Assembly: GCA_005882525.1 (NCBI GenBank)
Contig: VBGO01000031.1
Span: 1 to 20,225, forward strand
Direction of reading: 5' to 3'
Length of the DNA: 20,225 nt
From: Chloroflexota bacterium
Lineage (GTDB): Bacteria > Chloroflexota > Dormibacteria > CF-121
Shown: piece by piece, positions 14,261 to 19,825 of the stretch
How the letters are laid out: every line of letters starts with the position of its first letter
Numbering within the stretch: the first letter of the stretch is position 1
Notes under the pieces: model-generated
Databases searched by the model: none
The model's input: only the letters and a program-made list of their open reading frames with translations
What the model was told of the DNA's origin: nothing
Position numbers and translations under genes: made by a program

Positions 14261-15127
14261 ATTGTCTTCGCCGGCACGGCAATGTTTGGCGAGCCGACGT
14301 TGAACCAGCTGCGGGAGGCCGGGCACGAGGTTGCCCTGGTCGTCACCCAACCTGACCGCGCCGCAGGCCGCGGACTCAAATTGCTCCAGTCGGGGATCAA
14401 GCGGCGGGCGTTGCAACTGGACCTCGAGGTCTTCCAGCCCGAGCGGATAAGAGACGACGCCGCCCAGTCTCGGATTCGGCAGGCGGGCGCAGAAGTGATG
14501 GTGGTGGTGGCCTACGGGCAAATCCTGCCGGCCAGCCTGATCACCGCGCCGCGGCTGGGCACCCTGAATGTGCACGCCTCATTGCTGCCGCGGCACCGTG
14601 GTCCCGCCCCGATCGAATGGTCGATCCTGAGCGGCGATACCGAGACGGGCGTCACCATCATGCAAATGGATGCCGGCGTCGACACCGGTCCCATCCTGGC
14701 GCAGGCCCGCGTCCCGCTGGCGCCGGACGCGACGGCGGGCCGGCTCGAAGGCCAGCTCGCCGATCTGGGTGCACGGCTGATGGTGCAGACCCTCGACGAT
14801 CTCGCCGGCGGGCGCATCGCCCCGGTGCCGCAGCCGGCCGAGGGTGCAACGCATGCTCCGCGGCTGCGGTCGGAGGATGGCAAGCTTGACCCGCAGACCA
14901 TGTCCGCCCAGGTAATCGACCGCCGCGTGCGCGCCTTGAGCGAGCGGCTCGGCTGCTGGATCACGCTCAACGGCGCGCAGGTCAAGGTCATTCGCGGCCA
15001 TCTCGACGGCGCCGCTCCTGACGGAATCCCAGTGGCCACCAGCGCCGGCACCTACGTTGTCGACGAGGTCCAAGCCCCCGGTGGGCGGCGGATGCCGGCG
15101 GCGGCGTGGGCACGGGGGCGACGCTAA
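14261..15127 (+). CDS. fmt: Methionyl-tRNA formyltransferase
   Basis: Transfers a formyl group from 10-formyltetrahydrofolate to Met-tRNA(fMet). Catalytic blocks are clear: VVTQPDRAAGRGLKL, VVVAYGQILP, LNVHASLLPRHRGPAPIEWS with Asn and His, and TGVTIMQMDAGVDTGPIL with the Asp. The C-terminal tRNA-binding domain is present (RVRALSERLGCWITL to the end). The first canonical start, ATG at 14282, lies after the conserved first strand RIVFAGT, which is encoded in frame just upstream. Between the frame's TGA at 14174 and 14282 there is no ATG, GTG or TTG. An ATT at 14261, ten bases after AAGGA at the end of def, is the best candidate and is used here (288 residues). The 3' end overlaps the smpB start by one base (TAATG). 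Confidence 0.92.
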   Translation: MVFAGTAMFGEPTLNQLREAGHEVALVVTQPDRAAGRGLKLLQSGIKRRALQLDLEVFQPERIRDDAAQSRIRQAGAEVMVVVAYGQILPASLITAPRLGTLNVHASLLPRHRGPAPIEWSILSGDTETGVTIMQMDAGVDTGPILAQARVPLAPDATAGRLEGQLADLGARLMVQTLDDLAGGRIAPVPQPAEGATHAPRLRSEDGKLDPQTMSAQVIDRRVRALSERLGCWITLNGAQVKVIRGHLDGAAPDGIPVATSAGTYVVDEVQAPGGRRMPAAAWARGRR

Positions 15128-15597
15128 TGGGGAAGAAGAAGACTGACAAGGACACGACGATTGCAACCAATCGGGTCGCCTTCCACAACTACTTCATCCT
15201 GGAGACGGTTGAGGCGGGCATCGAGCTGGTCGGCACCGAGATCAAGTCGCTGCGCGACGGCGGGGCCAACCTGCGCGAGGGCTACGTCCGGTTCGGTGGG
15301 GGAGAGGCCTTCCTCGTCAACGTCCACATCAGCCCGTACGAGCGTGGCCACAGCAGCAATCACGAAGCCAAACGGGAGCGCAAGTTGCTGCTGCACAAGG
15401 CCGAGATCATCCGGCTCGGCATCACGATCAAGCAGAAAGGCCTGACGCTGGTGCCGCTCCGGCTCTACTGGGCCCGCAATCGTGTCAAGCTGGAAATCGG
15501 TCTGGCCAAGGGCAAGCGGCAATACGACAAGCGCGAGGCGATCGCCGCCAAGGACGCCCGGCGCGAGATGGATCGTGCCACCAAAACGCGGCCGTAG
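15127..15597 (+). CDS. smpB: SsrA-binding protein SmpB
   Basis: A 156-residue OB-fold protein that binds tmRNA and brings it to ribosomes stalled on broken messages. Family landmarks: TNRVAFHNYFILETVEAGI, LVGTEIKSLRDGGANLREGY, the RNA-binding loop NHEAKRERKLLLHKAEI, and the C-terminal tail KGKRQYDKREAIAAKDARRE that enters the ribosomal mRNA channel. The ATG at 15127 overlaps the fmt stop by one base; a GTG at 15106 would add seven non-conserved residues. Its RNA partner lies about 670 bp downstream, with one unrelated membrane protein gene between. This is the last gene of the housekeeping run; no terminator is evident after it. Confidence 0.97.
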   Translation: MGKKKTDKDTTIATNRVAFHNYFILETVEAGIELVGTEIKSLRDGGANLREGYVRFGGGEAFLVNVHISPYERGHSSNHEAKRERKLLLHKAEIIRLGITIKQKGLTLVPLRLYWARNRVKLEIGLAKGKRQYDKREAIAAKDARREMDRATKTRP

Positions 15598-15635
15598 GCG
15601 GTTCCGCTCTCAAGAAGCATGAAAGAGGCCAATGA

Positions 15636-16202
15636 ATGAAGTTTTTGGCGGTGTTTGACTACCTCTCTTACGAAGACATCTTCGTCGTCGGCATCGGATT
15701 TGATATCGCTGGAGCGTTCCTGCTAGCCAAGGGCCTACTTCTACCGTCACGCCAGATCATGAATCTTTCCGCCACGTACTTTGGATTCAATCCGTCGGAA
15801 GTCGTCGCCCGGGTTGAGGACAAGATCTCCACTTATATCGGGGTCTCCGCGCTTGTTACGGGTTTTTTGTTTCAGCTACTCGGCTACGTGCTCGATTTAG
15901 CGTTTCGTACAGTGTCTCCGGCATCTCCGACGCGAGCATTGCTCGCCGCGTTTGGGGCGGCCGTGGCGATCGGTCTCGTCAGGCTCATCTATCCCCTGGT
16001 CCTGCCGACATGGCGTCGGCGCTTACTGATTGACGTCGCTCACTACGACCAATCTGGGAAGCAAGCCCATCCTTATGGGGCTTACCTGCTCGCGTTCGGC
16101 GGCAAACTGCACATGCAGCCCGCTCTGCCCAACGAGTCGCAGGAGGCTTACTCGAAACGTGTTTGGCGCGTAACGACCATCATTGAGGGTGGCCCCGGTT
16201 GA
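15636..16202 (+). CDS. Hypothetical multi-pass membrane protein between smpB and tmRNA
   Basis: An unrecognised 188-residue protein. Three hydrophobic segments are visible: about residues 15-36 (FVVGIGFDIAGAFLLAKG), 65-90 (IGVSALVTGFLFQLLGYVLD) and 101-123 (ALLAAFGAAVAIGLVRLIYP). A basic patch WRRRLL follows, then a C-terminal soluble tail with no motif I know. The ATG at 15636 has GAAAGAGG a few bases upstream and overlaps the stop of a six-codon frame (15619-15639). Codon use is visibly less GC-rich at third positions than in the neighbouring housekeeping genes, so it may be a later arrival that separated smpB from the tmRNA gene. No function can be assigned. Confidence 0.65.
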   Translation: MKFLAVFDYLSYEDIFVVGIGFDIAGAFLLAKGLLLPSRQIMNLSATYFGFNPSEVVARVEDKISTYIGVSALVTGFLFQLLGYVLDLAFRTVSPASPTRALLAAFGAAVAIGLVRLIYPLVLPTWRRRLLIDVAHYDQSGKQAHPYGAYLLAFGGKLHMQPALPNESQEAYSKRVWRVTTIIEGGPG

Positions 16203-16235
16203 CCACCCACTCGATTCAAGAGGCACGCACAGGGG

Positions 16236-16241
16236 TAAAAT
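16236..16241 (+). promoter_or_regulatory. -10 element for the tmRNA gene
   Basis: TAAAAT about 22 bp before the mature 5' end of tmRNA. Transcription would start near 16248, leaving a short leader removed by RNase P. No convincing -35 is visible at 16-18 bp spacing. Confidence 0.4.
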
Positions 16242-16263
16242 AATGCGGCTCCGACTGACTGGC

Positions 16264-16631
16264 GGGGGCGCCAGGTCTCGACGGGGTAGTGGTCTGCAAG
16301 ATGGCGAGCCGTGTCGCCGAGCACGTAAAAGCGGCAAGGCTATAAACGCCAATCGCGAACTGGCTTACGCTGCGTAAGTAGCGAAGTCAACCGGGGATTT
16401 ATCCCCGGCGCCGGCCCGCTCTCGGTCAGCAGGAGCGGTGTCCGGCGTAAACTCCGCTGACTCGCTCCCGGCGGGCGTCGCGGCCGTCGGGGGGACTCAA
16501 TACCGCGACTGGCCTGTTCGGATCCGGTCCCACGGGAGCCGGGCAGGTGAGATGCAAAACCGGGACTACGCTTGTAGATGTCTTGCGGGACGCTGCTTCG
16601 GACGCGAGTTCGATTCTCGCCGCCTCCACCA
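16264..16631 (+). ncRNA. ssrA: Transfer-messenger RNA (tmRNA)
   Basis: A complete 368-nt single-piece tmRNA, the RNA half of trans-translation with SmpB. The 5' GGGGGCG (16264-16270) pairs with CGCCTCC (16621-16627) with one G-U, completing the acceptor stem, and an encoded ACCA ends at 16631. The D-loop-like region CAGGTCTCGACGGGG follows the 5' strand, and the T arm is GCGAG-TTCGATT-CTCGC (16604-16620). The tag frame runs 16333-16377: resume codon GGC, tag GKAINANRELAYAA, then TAA. As in Bacillus, the tag reads (A)GK... with the first Ala carried by tmRNA. It ends in YAA instead of the common LAA. A strong hairpin (CCGGGGATTTATCCCCGG) follows the tag, consistent with the usual pseudoknot ring. 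Confidence 0.96.
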
Positions 16632-16660
16632 GCCGGCCGGAGCCTGGATCTTCCGACCCA

Positions 16661-16689
16661 TCGCCCGGGTTCGAATCCTGGGCCCCAGC
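16661..16689 (+). other. Orphan tRNA T-arm-like fragment
   Basis: CCGGG-TTCGAAT-CCTGG (16665-16681) has the stem, loop length and loop sequence of a tRNA T arm, followed by GCCCCAG where an acceptor strand would be. There is no CCA, and only 33 bases separate it from the tmRNA end, so no complete tRNA fits. It could be a tRNA remnant or a leftover attachment-site copy. Confidence 0.35.
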
Positions 16690-16899
16690 TATCGCCTTCA
16701 GCCGGTGGCGGTCAAACGCAATGGTTGTCGGAAGCTGATCAGGAACCGCCCGGTGTCGGGTTAGCGATGCGGCCGCTTCGTACGTTTGGCTTCTTCCCCC
16801 GACGTGGCCCGCGAGCCCTCGGATGTTGCCGTAGGCATCGCCCTAGCTGCGCTGGCCTTGACACTCGTGCTGACCGTTTCGGGACCGCGGGACGCTACG

Positions 16900-16927
16900 A
16901 AAGAGGCGGCCTTCCGGCCGCCTCTTT
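16900..16927. terminator. Strong bidirectional hairpin terminator
   Basis: A perfect 12-bp stem (AAAGAGGCGGCC with GGCCGCCTCTTT) closed by a TTCC tetraloop. The A-rich 5' end and T-rich 3' end give it terminator character on both strands. It probably ends transcripts coming from tmRNA on the plus strand; nothing clear reads toward it on the minus strand. Confidence 0.75.
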
Positions 16928-17167
16928 CCGATACGAAGACGGTTGCTAGCCGGAGCCGACCGATCTTCCGGCCGGGACCGTTGGTTTGCCGGTGCCGGCG
17001 CCTCCAAACCGCTTATTCACGGCGTCGGAAGGCTCCGGTGGCGACGCGTGCGACTAATGCGCCGGCACGCATACGGCCACCGTCGGATTTACGGCGATCT
17101 CAACTGCGAAATCCAGTCAGGACCGGTTCATCTCAGTCGCGACAGCGTTGCCGAGGTCCGCCAGGAT

Positions 17168-17204
17168 GGTTGCTAACGCTGACCAGTTGGCCCAGCCATC
17201 ACCT
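17168..17204. repeat. Imperfect direct repeat, left copy
   Basis: A 37-bp segment matching 18239-18275 at 31 of 37 positions, same orientation. Read on the minus strand both copies give similar peptides (GDGWANWSALATIL here; GAGWVNWSRLATAL in the other). The two copies bracket the 127-residue hypothetical gene and the decayed toxin-antitoxin pair. Confidence 0.6.
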
Positions 17205-17250
17205 TCAATCGGGGAGCTCGAAATTCGCTGCCACCCCGAGCCGCCGGTCT

Positions 17251-17279
17251 TTGTTTGCTTTCGGCTTGAGGTGTAGACT
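17251..17279 (+). promoter_or_regulatory. Promoter for the 17333 gene
   Basis: TTGTTT (17251-17256) and TAGACT (17274-17279) with a 17-bp spacer, about 53 bp upstream of the ATG. Placement in the gap right before an isolated gene with a perfect Shine-Dalgarno supports it. Confidence 0.45.
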
Positions 17280-17332
17280 CCGGTCGAGGCGTCGCGTGGG
17301 CGACGTGGAAGCGAGGATGGAGGTGATCGCAG

Positions 17333-17716
17333 ATGGCTTCTGATTTCGGCTTGTTCGTCGGCTTCGGAACGGTGAAGCCTGGTCATGAGCAACAGGCGCT
17401 CGAAGTCTTTGGGGAGGCGCAGCAATACTTCGAGCGACTGAAGCAGCGCGGCGAGATTGACAGCTACGAGACCGTCCTCCTTGAGCTCCACGGTGGCGAC
17501 CTCGGCGGGTTCACGCTTGCGCGAGGAAATCCGACCAAGCTGAATCGTCTGCGTTATGAGGACGACGAGTTCCAGGGCTTGATCGCTCGAGCCAGCCTGC
17601 TCGTAGACGACATCGGCGTCGTGGGCGCGGCGATCGGCGAGCGCATCATGAAGCAGACGGTGATCTTTCAGCAGGCCATCAAATCGCTCGCACCGATGGC
17701 AACGGCAACCCGCTGA
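17333..17716 (+). CDS. Conserved-looking hypothetical protein, 127 residues
   Basis: A small soluble protein I cannot assign to a named family. It begins ASDFGLFVGFGTVKPGHEQQ, continues with a helix (ALEVFGEAQQYFERLKQRGE), a strand pair (IDSYETVLLELHGGDLGGFT), and a second helix-strand set ending IGVVGAAIGERI. The alternating helix-strand pattern of about 110 residues resembles ferredoxin-like alpha/beta barrel monooxygenase-type folds, but this is only an impression. There is no signal peptide or membrane segment. The start is well defined: GGAGGTGATC at 17319-17328 is a perfect anti-Shine-Dalgarno match. It has its own promoter (17251-17279) and its own terminator (17731-17751), so it is probably monocistronic and well expressed. 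Confidence 0.8.
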   Translation: MASDFGLFVGFGTVKPGHEQQALEVFGEAQQYFERLKQRGEIDSYETVLLELHGGDLGGFTLARGNPTKLNRLRYEDDEFQGLIARASLLVDDIGVVGAAIGERIMKQTVIFQQAIKSLAPMATATR

Positions 17717-17730
17717 AGGATCGGTGACTG

Positions 17731-17751
17731 GGCGGGAGCACGCCTCCCGCC
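17731..17751 (+). terminator. Hairpin terminator after the 17333 gene
   Basis: GGCGGGAG (17731-17738) pairs with CTCCCGCC (17744-17751) around a CACGC loop, followed by GTTCATTCTTT. It starts 14 bp after the stop codon. Confidence 0.65.
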
Positions 17752-17779
17752 GTTCATTCTTTGCTCAAGGCGCTGGCAC

Positions 17780-18010
17780 AAGCTTGATCGGGTTGCCAAA
17801 CGCACCCGCCGAACCGTGTCAGAGCTGATCCGGGAGGCGATCGATGCCCGCTGGGCCGCAACTCCCAAGGAGGATTTAGTCGACGCGCTGCGTGCCGGTG
17901 CCTTCGGGGTGTGGAAGGAGCGGCCCGATCTCGGGCCGACTGATACCGAGCTGAGGAAGCTACGCCCTGGCAACCGCGTCGACGACTGGTGGGATGATTC
18001 TCGACTCTGA
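17780..18010 (+). pseudogene. Remnant of a ribbon-helix-helix (VapB-like) antitoxin
   Basis: The frame reads KLDRVAKRTRRTVSELIREA, the helix-turn part of a CopG/RHH antitoxin, continuing AIDARWAATPKEDLVDALRA and a Trp- and Asp-rich tail (GNRVDDWWDDSRL) of the kind that wraps a PIN toxin. The N-terminal DNA-contacting strand and any start codon are missing: upstream the frame reads into the preceding terminator with no ATG, GTG or TTG before the GTG at 17816, which lies inside the helix region. Its stop overlaps the toxin remnant by 17 nt, the usual antitoxin-toxin arrangement. I infer decay of a former vapBC pair. A short protein from 17816 (64 residues) could still be made but would lack DNA binding. 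Confidence 0.6.
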
Positions 18011-18152
18011 CGTCCTTAGAAATCTTGCGCAGCAACCTCCAAACGGGCGCCATGCCCTGGAGCTTGGCGAGGCCCTGATTGGCGCGTCGGCGCTGCAACA
18101 CGGCGAACGACTCGCCACATTCAATCGCTGTTATTACCCTCGGATCCCCTAG
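17994..18152 (+). pseudogene. Internally deleted PIN-domain (VapC-like) toxin
   Basis: A 52-residue frame joins the two ends of a PIN ribonuclease: the N-terminal strand MILDSDVLRNL with the first acidic residues, and the C-terminal block LELGEALIGASALQHGERLA followed by TFNRCYYPRIP. The VapC family normally has about 130 residues, so roughly 70-80 in the middle are gone, in frame. The usual third Asp (D-A-L-I) is Glu here. Lacking the central acidic residues and most of the fold, it cannot be an active nuclease by family standards. It overlaps the antitoxin remnant by 17 nt. The identification rests on the end motifs and the gene arrangement. Confidence 0.6.
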
Positions 18153-18397
18153 CTGATCTCGCCGGATCGCTGAGTCGACCAGGTGCGCACAAACAGGTCG
18201 ACCGAGGGAGCCAGCTGCTGATCCAAGGACCTTAGCGCGGTTGCCAACCGTGACCAGTTGACCCAGCCAGCGCCTGAAAAAGCCTGGCGGACTCCGTCCG
18301 GCTCGAACAGACATTCGACTGGCACAACCGTGTCTGCCGCACCGAGGTCCCGACGCTGGCACCTTGCGCAAAACGGTAAATTCTCTTGACCGGCCGC
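18149..18397 (-). other. Possible decayed or unusual minus-strand coding segment
   Basis: An open frame of 82 codons on the minus strand between a TAA and a TAG, converging on the toxin remnant. It contains a CxxC pair (PFCARCQRRDLGAAD), then VECLFEPDGVRQAFSGAGWV and NWSRLATALRSLDQQLAPS, a plausible protein-like sequence. There is no ATG; the first usable start is a GTG at 18325, after the CxxC. Part of it (GAGWVNWSRLATAL) resembles the minus-strand reading of the left direct repeat. It is also antisense to the promoter region of the next plus-strand gene. I do not recognise a family; it may be a gene fragment. Confidence 0.25.
18239..18275. repeat. Imperfect direct repeat, right copy
   Basis: Matches 17168-17204 at 31 of 37 positions, about 1.07 kb apart. 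It lies within the minus-strand segment described at 18149-18397. Confidence 0.6.
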
Positions 18398-18414
18398 TTA
18401 ATTTCGCTTAGGGT
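18386..18414 (+). promoter_or_regulatory. Promoter for the Tat-exported protein gene
   Basis: TTGACC (18386-18391) and TAGGGT (18409-18414), 17-bp spacer. The 18153-18482 stretch otherwise holds a small GC hairpin (GCTCGG 18421-18426 with CCGAGC 18435-18440) in the likely 5' leader and the strong AAGGAGG Shine-Dalgarno before 18483. Confidence 0.45.
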
Positions 18415-18482
18415 GAACTCGCTCGGCAAGGGGACCGAGCCTCGGAGCCGGGTCGGTTGTTCCTTAAGGAGGGAGCGCAGCC

Positions 18483-19112
18483 ATGAAAGACCTGCACATC
18501 ACGCGGCGACAGATCCTCAAGGGGGCGGGCGCGGCGGGCCTCGTTAGTGTCCTGGGGGCTCCAGTCGCAGCTTTCGCCGACGGCGATGAAGGGGAGGGAC
18601 GTGGACGGGTTCGGTGGGACCTGATCCGGATTGTCAACGGTTGCGTCAGCCCTGGTGGGACTTCGTCCGCCCAAGCCGAGCATGGAGCGACCATCGTGAT
18701 GACCGGCTCCGGGACCTTTCCGAACGTCCGCAATCGGTGCGTTCGCGGCGTCACTGGCGGGGGAACCTGGGCGGTCTCGCCCTCTGATCCGGCTGATTCA
18801 CGCTGCCTCCCCGGTTCGGGCAGCTACCGCGTCACCGAGCTGCTGAGCTGGACGTCAGCGCCAGATGGACACTTTCCTCCCTTCGACGATTGCATCCCCG
18901 GAGGCACCAAGGCGACGGCGACGGCGGGCCTGGCATTGCTCCGGATCAAGTACGACGATGGGAAAAGCGGCACCCTGACAGTCGACTGCCACCTACCGGG
19001 ATCTCCCGACTGCATGTTCGAAGGGATCACGGCCACCAGAGAGTATGTCGACTTTTCGCACTGGCTGGGAGGTCCGACGGTCTTCCACTTTCTTACTAAA
19101 GACAAGGATTAG
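18483..19112 (+). CDS. Tat-exported hypothetical protein with six cysteines
   Basis: A 209-residue protein with a textbook twin-arginine signal: TRRQILKGAGAAGLVSVLGA, then PVAAFA and probable cleavage near residue 32. The mature part has six Cys (in NGC, NRC, SRC, DDC, VDC and PDC contexts), enough for three disulfides outside the cell. The C-terminal half reads like a small beta domain (GLALLRIKYDDGKSGTLTVD, then FEGITATREYVDFSHW, ending TVFHFL). No enzyme motif is recognised, and I cannot name the family. The ATG at 18483 follows AAGGAGG. It has its own promoter and is followed by a hairpin, so it is probably monocistronic, the first of three consecutive exported-protein genes. Confidence 0.85.
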   Translation: MKDLHITRRQILKGAGAAGLVSVLGAPVAAFADGDEGEGRGRVRWDLIRIVNGCVSPGGTSSAQAEHGATIVMTGSGTFPNVRNRCVRGVTGGGTWAVSPSDPADSRCLPGSGSYRVTELLSWTSAPDGHFPPFDDCIPGGTKATATAGLALLRIKYDDGKSGTLTVDCHLPGSPDCMFEGITATREYVDFSHWLGGPTVFHFLTKDKD

Positions 19113-19139
19113 CTAGACCACGGCAATCAGAGCCTAACC

Positions 19140-19163
19140 GGGAGGCGTCCTCGGGCGCCTCCC
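19140..19163 (+). terminator. Hairpin after the Tat-exported protein gene
   Basis: GGGAGGCG (19140-19147) pairs with CGCCTCCC (19156-19163), 8-nt loop. There is no T tract, so it could be a weak terminator or an RNA-protecting hairpin. Confidence 0.5.
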
Positions 19164-19201
19164 CGCCGTCCATCACGGCTTGTTAATAGGGAGGAAGAGC
19201 G

Positions 19202-19756
19202 ATGGTCGAGCCTAACGGATTTTCCAACAATGGGTCACACCGCGGTCGGGTTCACCTGCTACGTCGAGTGGCAGCGTGGGCCGGCATCCTGCTGGCGCTC
19301 GGCCTTGCCGCGTCGGCGTCGCTGGCTGTGAGCGCTGGAGCGGCGAACGATGGAGGGCACCAGGTCTCGGGTGGCGGAAAGACCATCATCGAGGGCGGTG
19401 GCCCGGGGCCTGTACCAGTCACGACCGTGCTGGCCTTTCACGCCAATAGTCAGGGCGGTGCCTTCGAGTGCCTGGCACTGATGCCCCCGGTGGCGACGAG
19501 CTTCAGCCCCGAAAGCGGGGACTTCGAGGTTAACGCGATGTACGTGACGGGCCACGTGACTTCGGTGACGGTGAGAGACGGAACCGCGGTGCTGTACGGG
19601 ACCGCAACCGTGACCGGGCTTGGAGCCGGGCAAAACGTCGCGTTCACGGCCTCGGTGAAGGCAGGCGGCCCCGGCACCACAGTCACGCTGACGGTCTCGA
19701 CGTTAACCTTCGCCTTCCATGAGATCCTGCTCGAGGGTCAGATAACGGTCCACTAG
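19202..19756 (+). CDS. Secreted hypothetical protein (probable Sec signal peptide)
   Basis: A 184-residue protein. A basic N-terminus (RGRVHLLRR) precedes a hydrophobic core (GILLALGLAASASLAVSAGA), with a likely signal peptidase site around residues 46-48. The mature part starts with a Gly-rich stretch (SGGGKTIIEGGGPGPVP), then beta-strand-like alternation through VTSVTVRDGTAVLYGTATVT and GTTVTLTVSTLTF, closing with FHEILLEGQITV. This suggests a small all-beta extracellular domain. Only one Cys is present, in contrast to its neighbour. The twin arginine lacks the rest of the Tat consensus, so Sec export is more likely. GGGAGGAAG precedes the ATG. No family recognised. Confidence 0.8.
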   Translation: MVEPNGFSNNGSHRGRVHLLRRVAAWAGILLALGLAASASLAVSAGAANDGGHQVSGGGKTIIEGGGPGPVPVTTVLAFHANSQGGAFECLALMPPVATSFSPESGDFEVNAMYVTGHVTSVTVRDGTAVLYGTATVTGLGAGQNVAFTASVKAGGPGTTVTLTVSTLTFAFHEILLEGQITVH

Positions 19757-19764
19757 GCTTTGAA

Positions 19765-19795
19765 GAGCGCCGGCGCTCAGCTGGCGCCGGCGCTC
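19765..19795 (+). terminator. Hairpin after the secreted protein gene
   Basis: A perfect 11-bp stem (GAGCGCCGGCG with CGCCGGCGCTC) and a 9-nt loop, nine bases after the stop. It lacks a T tract but is very stable, and it separates this gene from the haloperoxidase-like gene. Confidence 0.55.
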
Positions 19796-19825
19796 ACTCG
19801 GTTCAACATCAGGGAAAGGGGATTG

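Larger units (their letters stand above)
16632..17332 (+). other. 700-bp gap without a convincing gene
   Basis: Open frames here have poor codon structure, run through the hairpin at 16900-16927 and show no family features. One frame starting at TTG 16786 opens with a hydrophobic stretch (VGIALAALALTLVLTVSG) but then becomes a low-complexity Arg/Ser/Pro run through the terminator, so I do not accept it. What I can support is listed separately: a T-arm-like fragment, a terminator, one end of a direct repeat and a promoter for the gene at 17333. Confidence 0.6.

Noticed and set aside
15619..15639. Six-codon leader peptide overlapping the start of the 15636 gene
   Set aside because: Too short to support; the ATGA overlap can arise by chance from the AATGAATGA sequence.
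16612..16690. Complete tRNA gene downstream of tmRNA
   Set aside because: Only the T arm is present; there is no D arm, anticodon arm, matching 5' acceptor strand or CCA.
16943..17176. IS3-like transposase fragment suggested by HAYGHRRIYGDL
   Set aside because: A short resemblance only; no DDE residues, inverted repeats or further similarity, and the frame crosses gene-free sequence.
16786..17343. 185-codon plus-strand frame starting with a hydrophobic stretch
   Set aside because: It reads through the perfect hairpin at 16900-16927, then becomes Arg/Ser/Pro-rich filler and overlaps the promoter of the next gene.
18421..18460. Riboswitch in the leader of the Tat-exported protein gene
   Set aside because: There is one small GC hairpin, but none of the conserved cores I know (c-di-GMP, c-di-AMP, cobalamin, SAM, TPP) is present.
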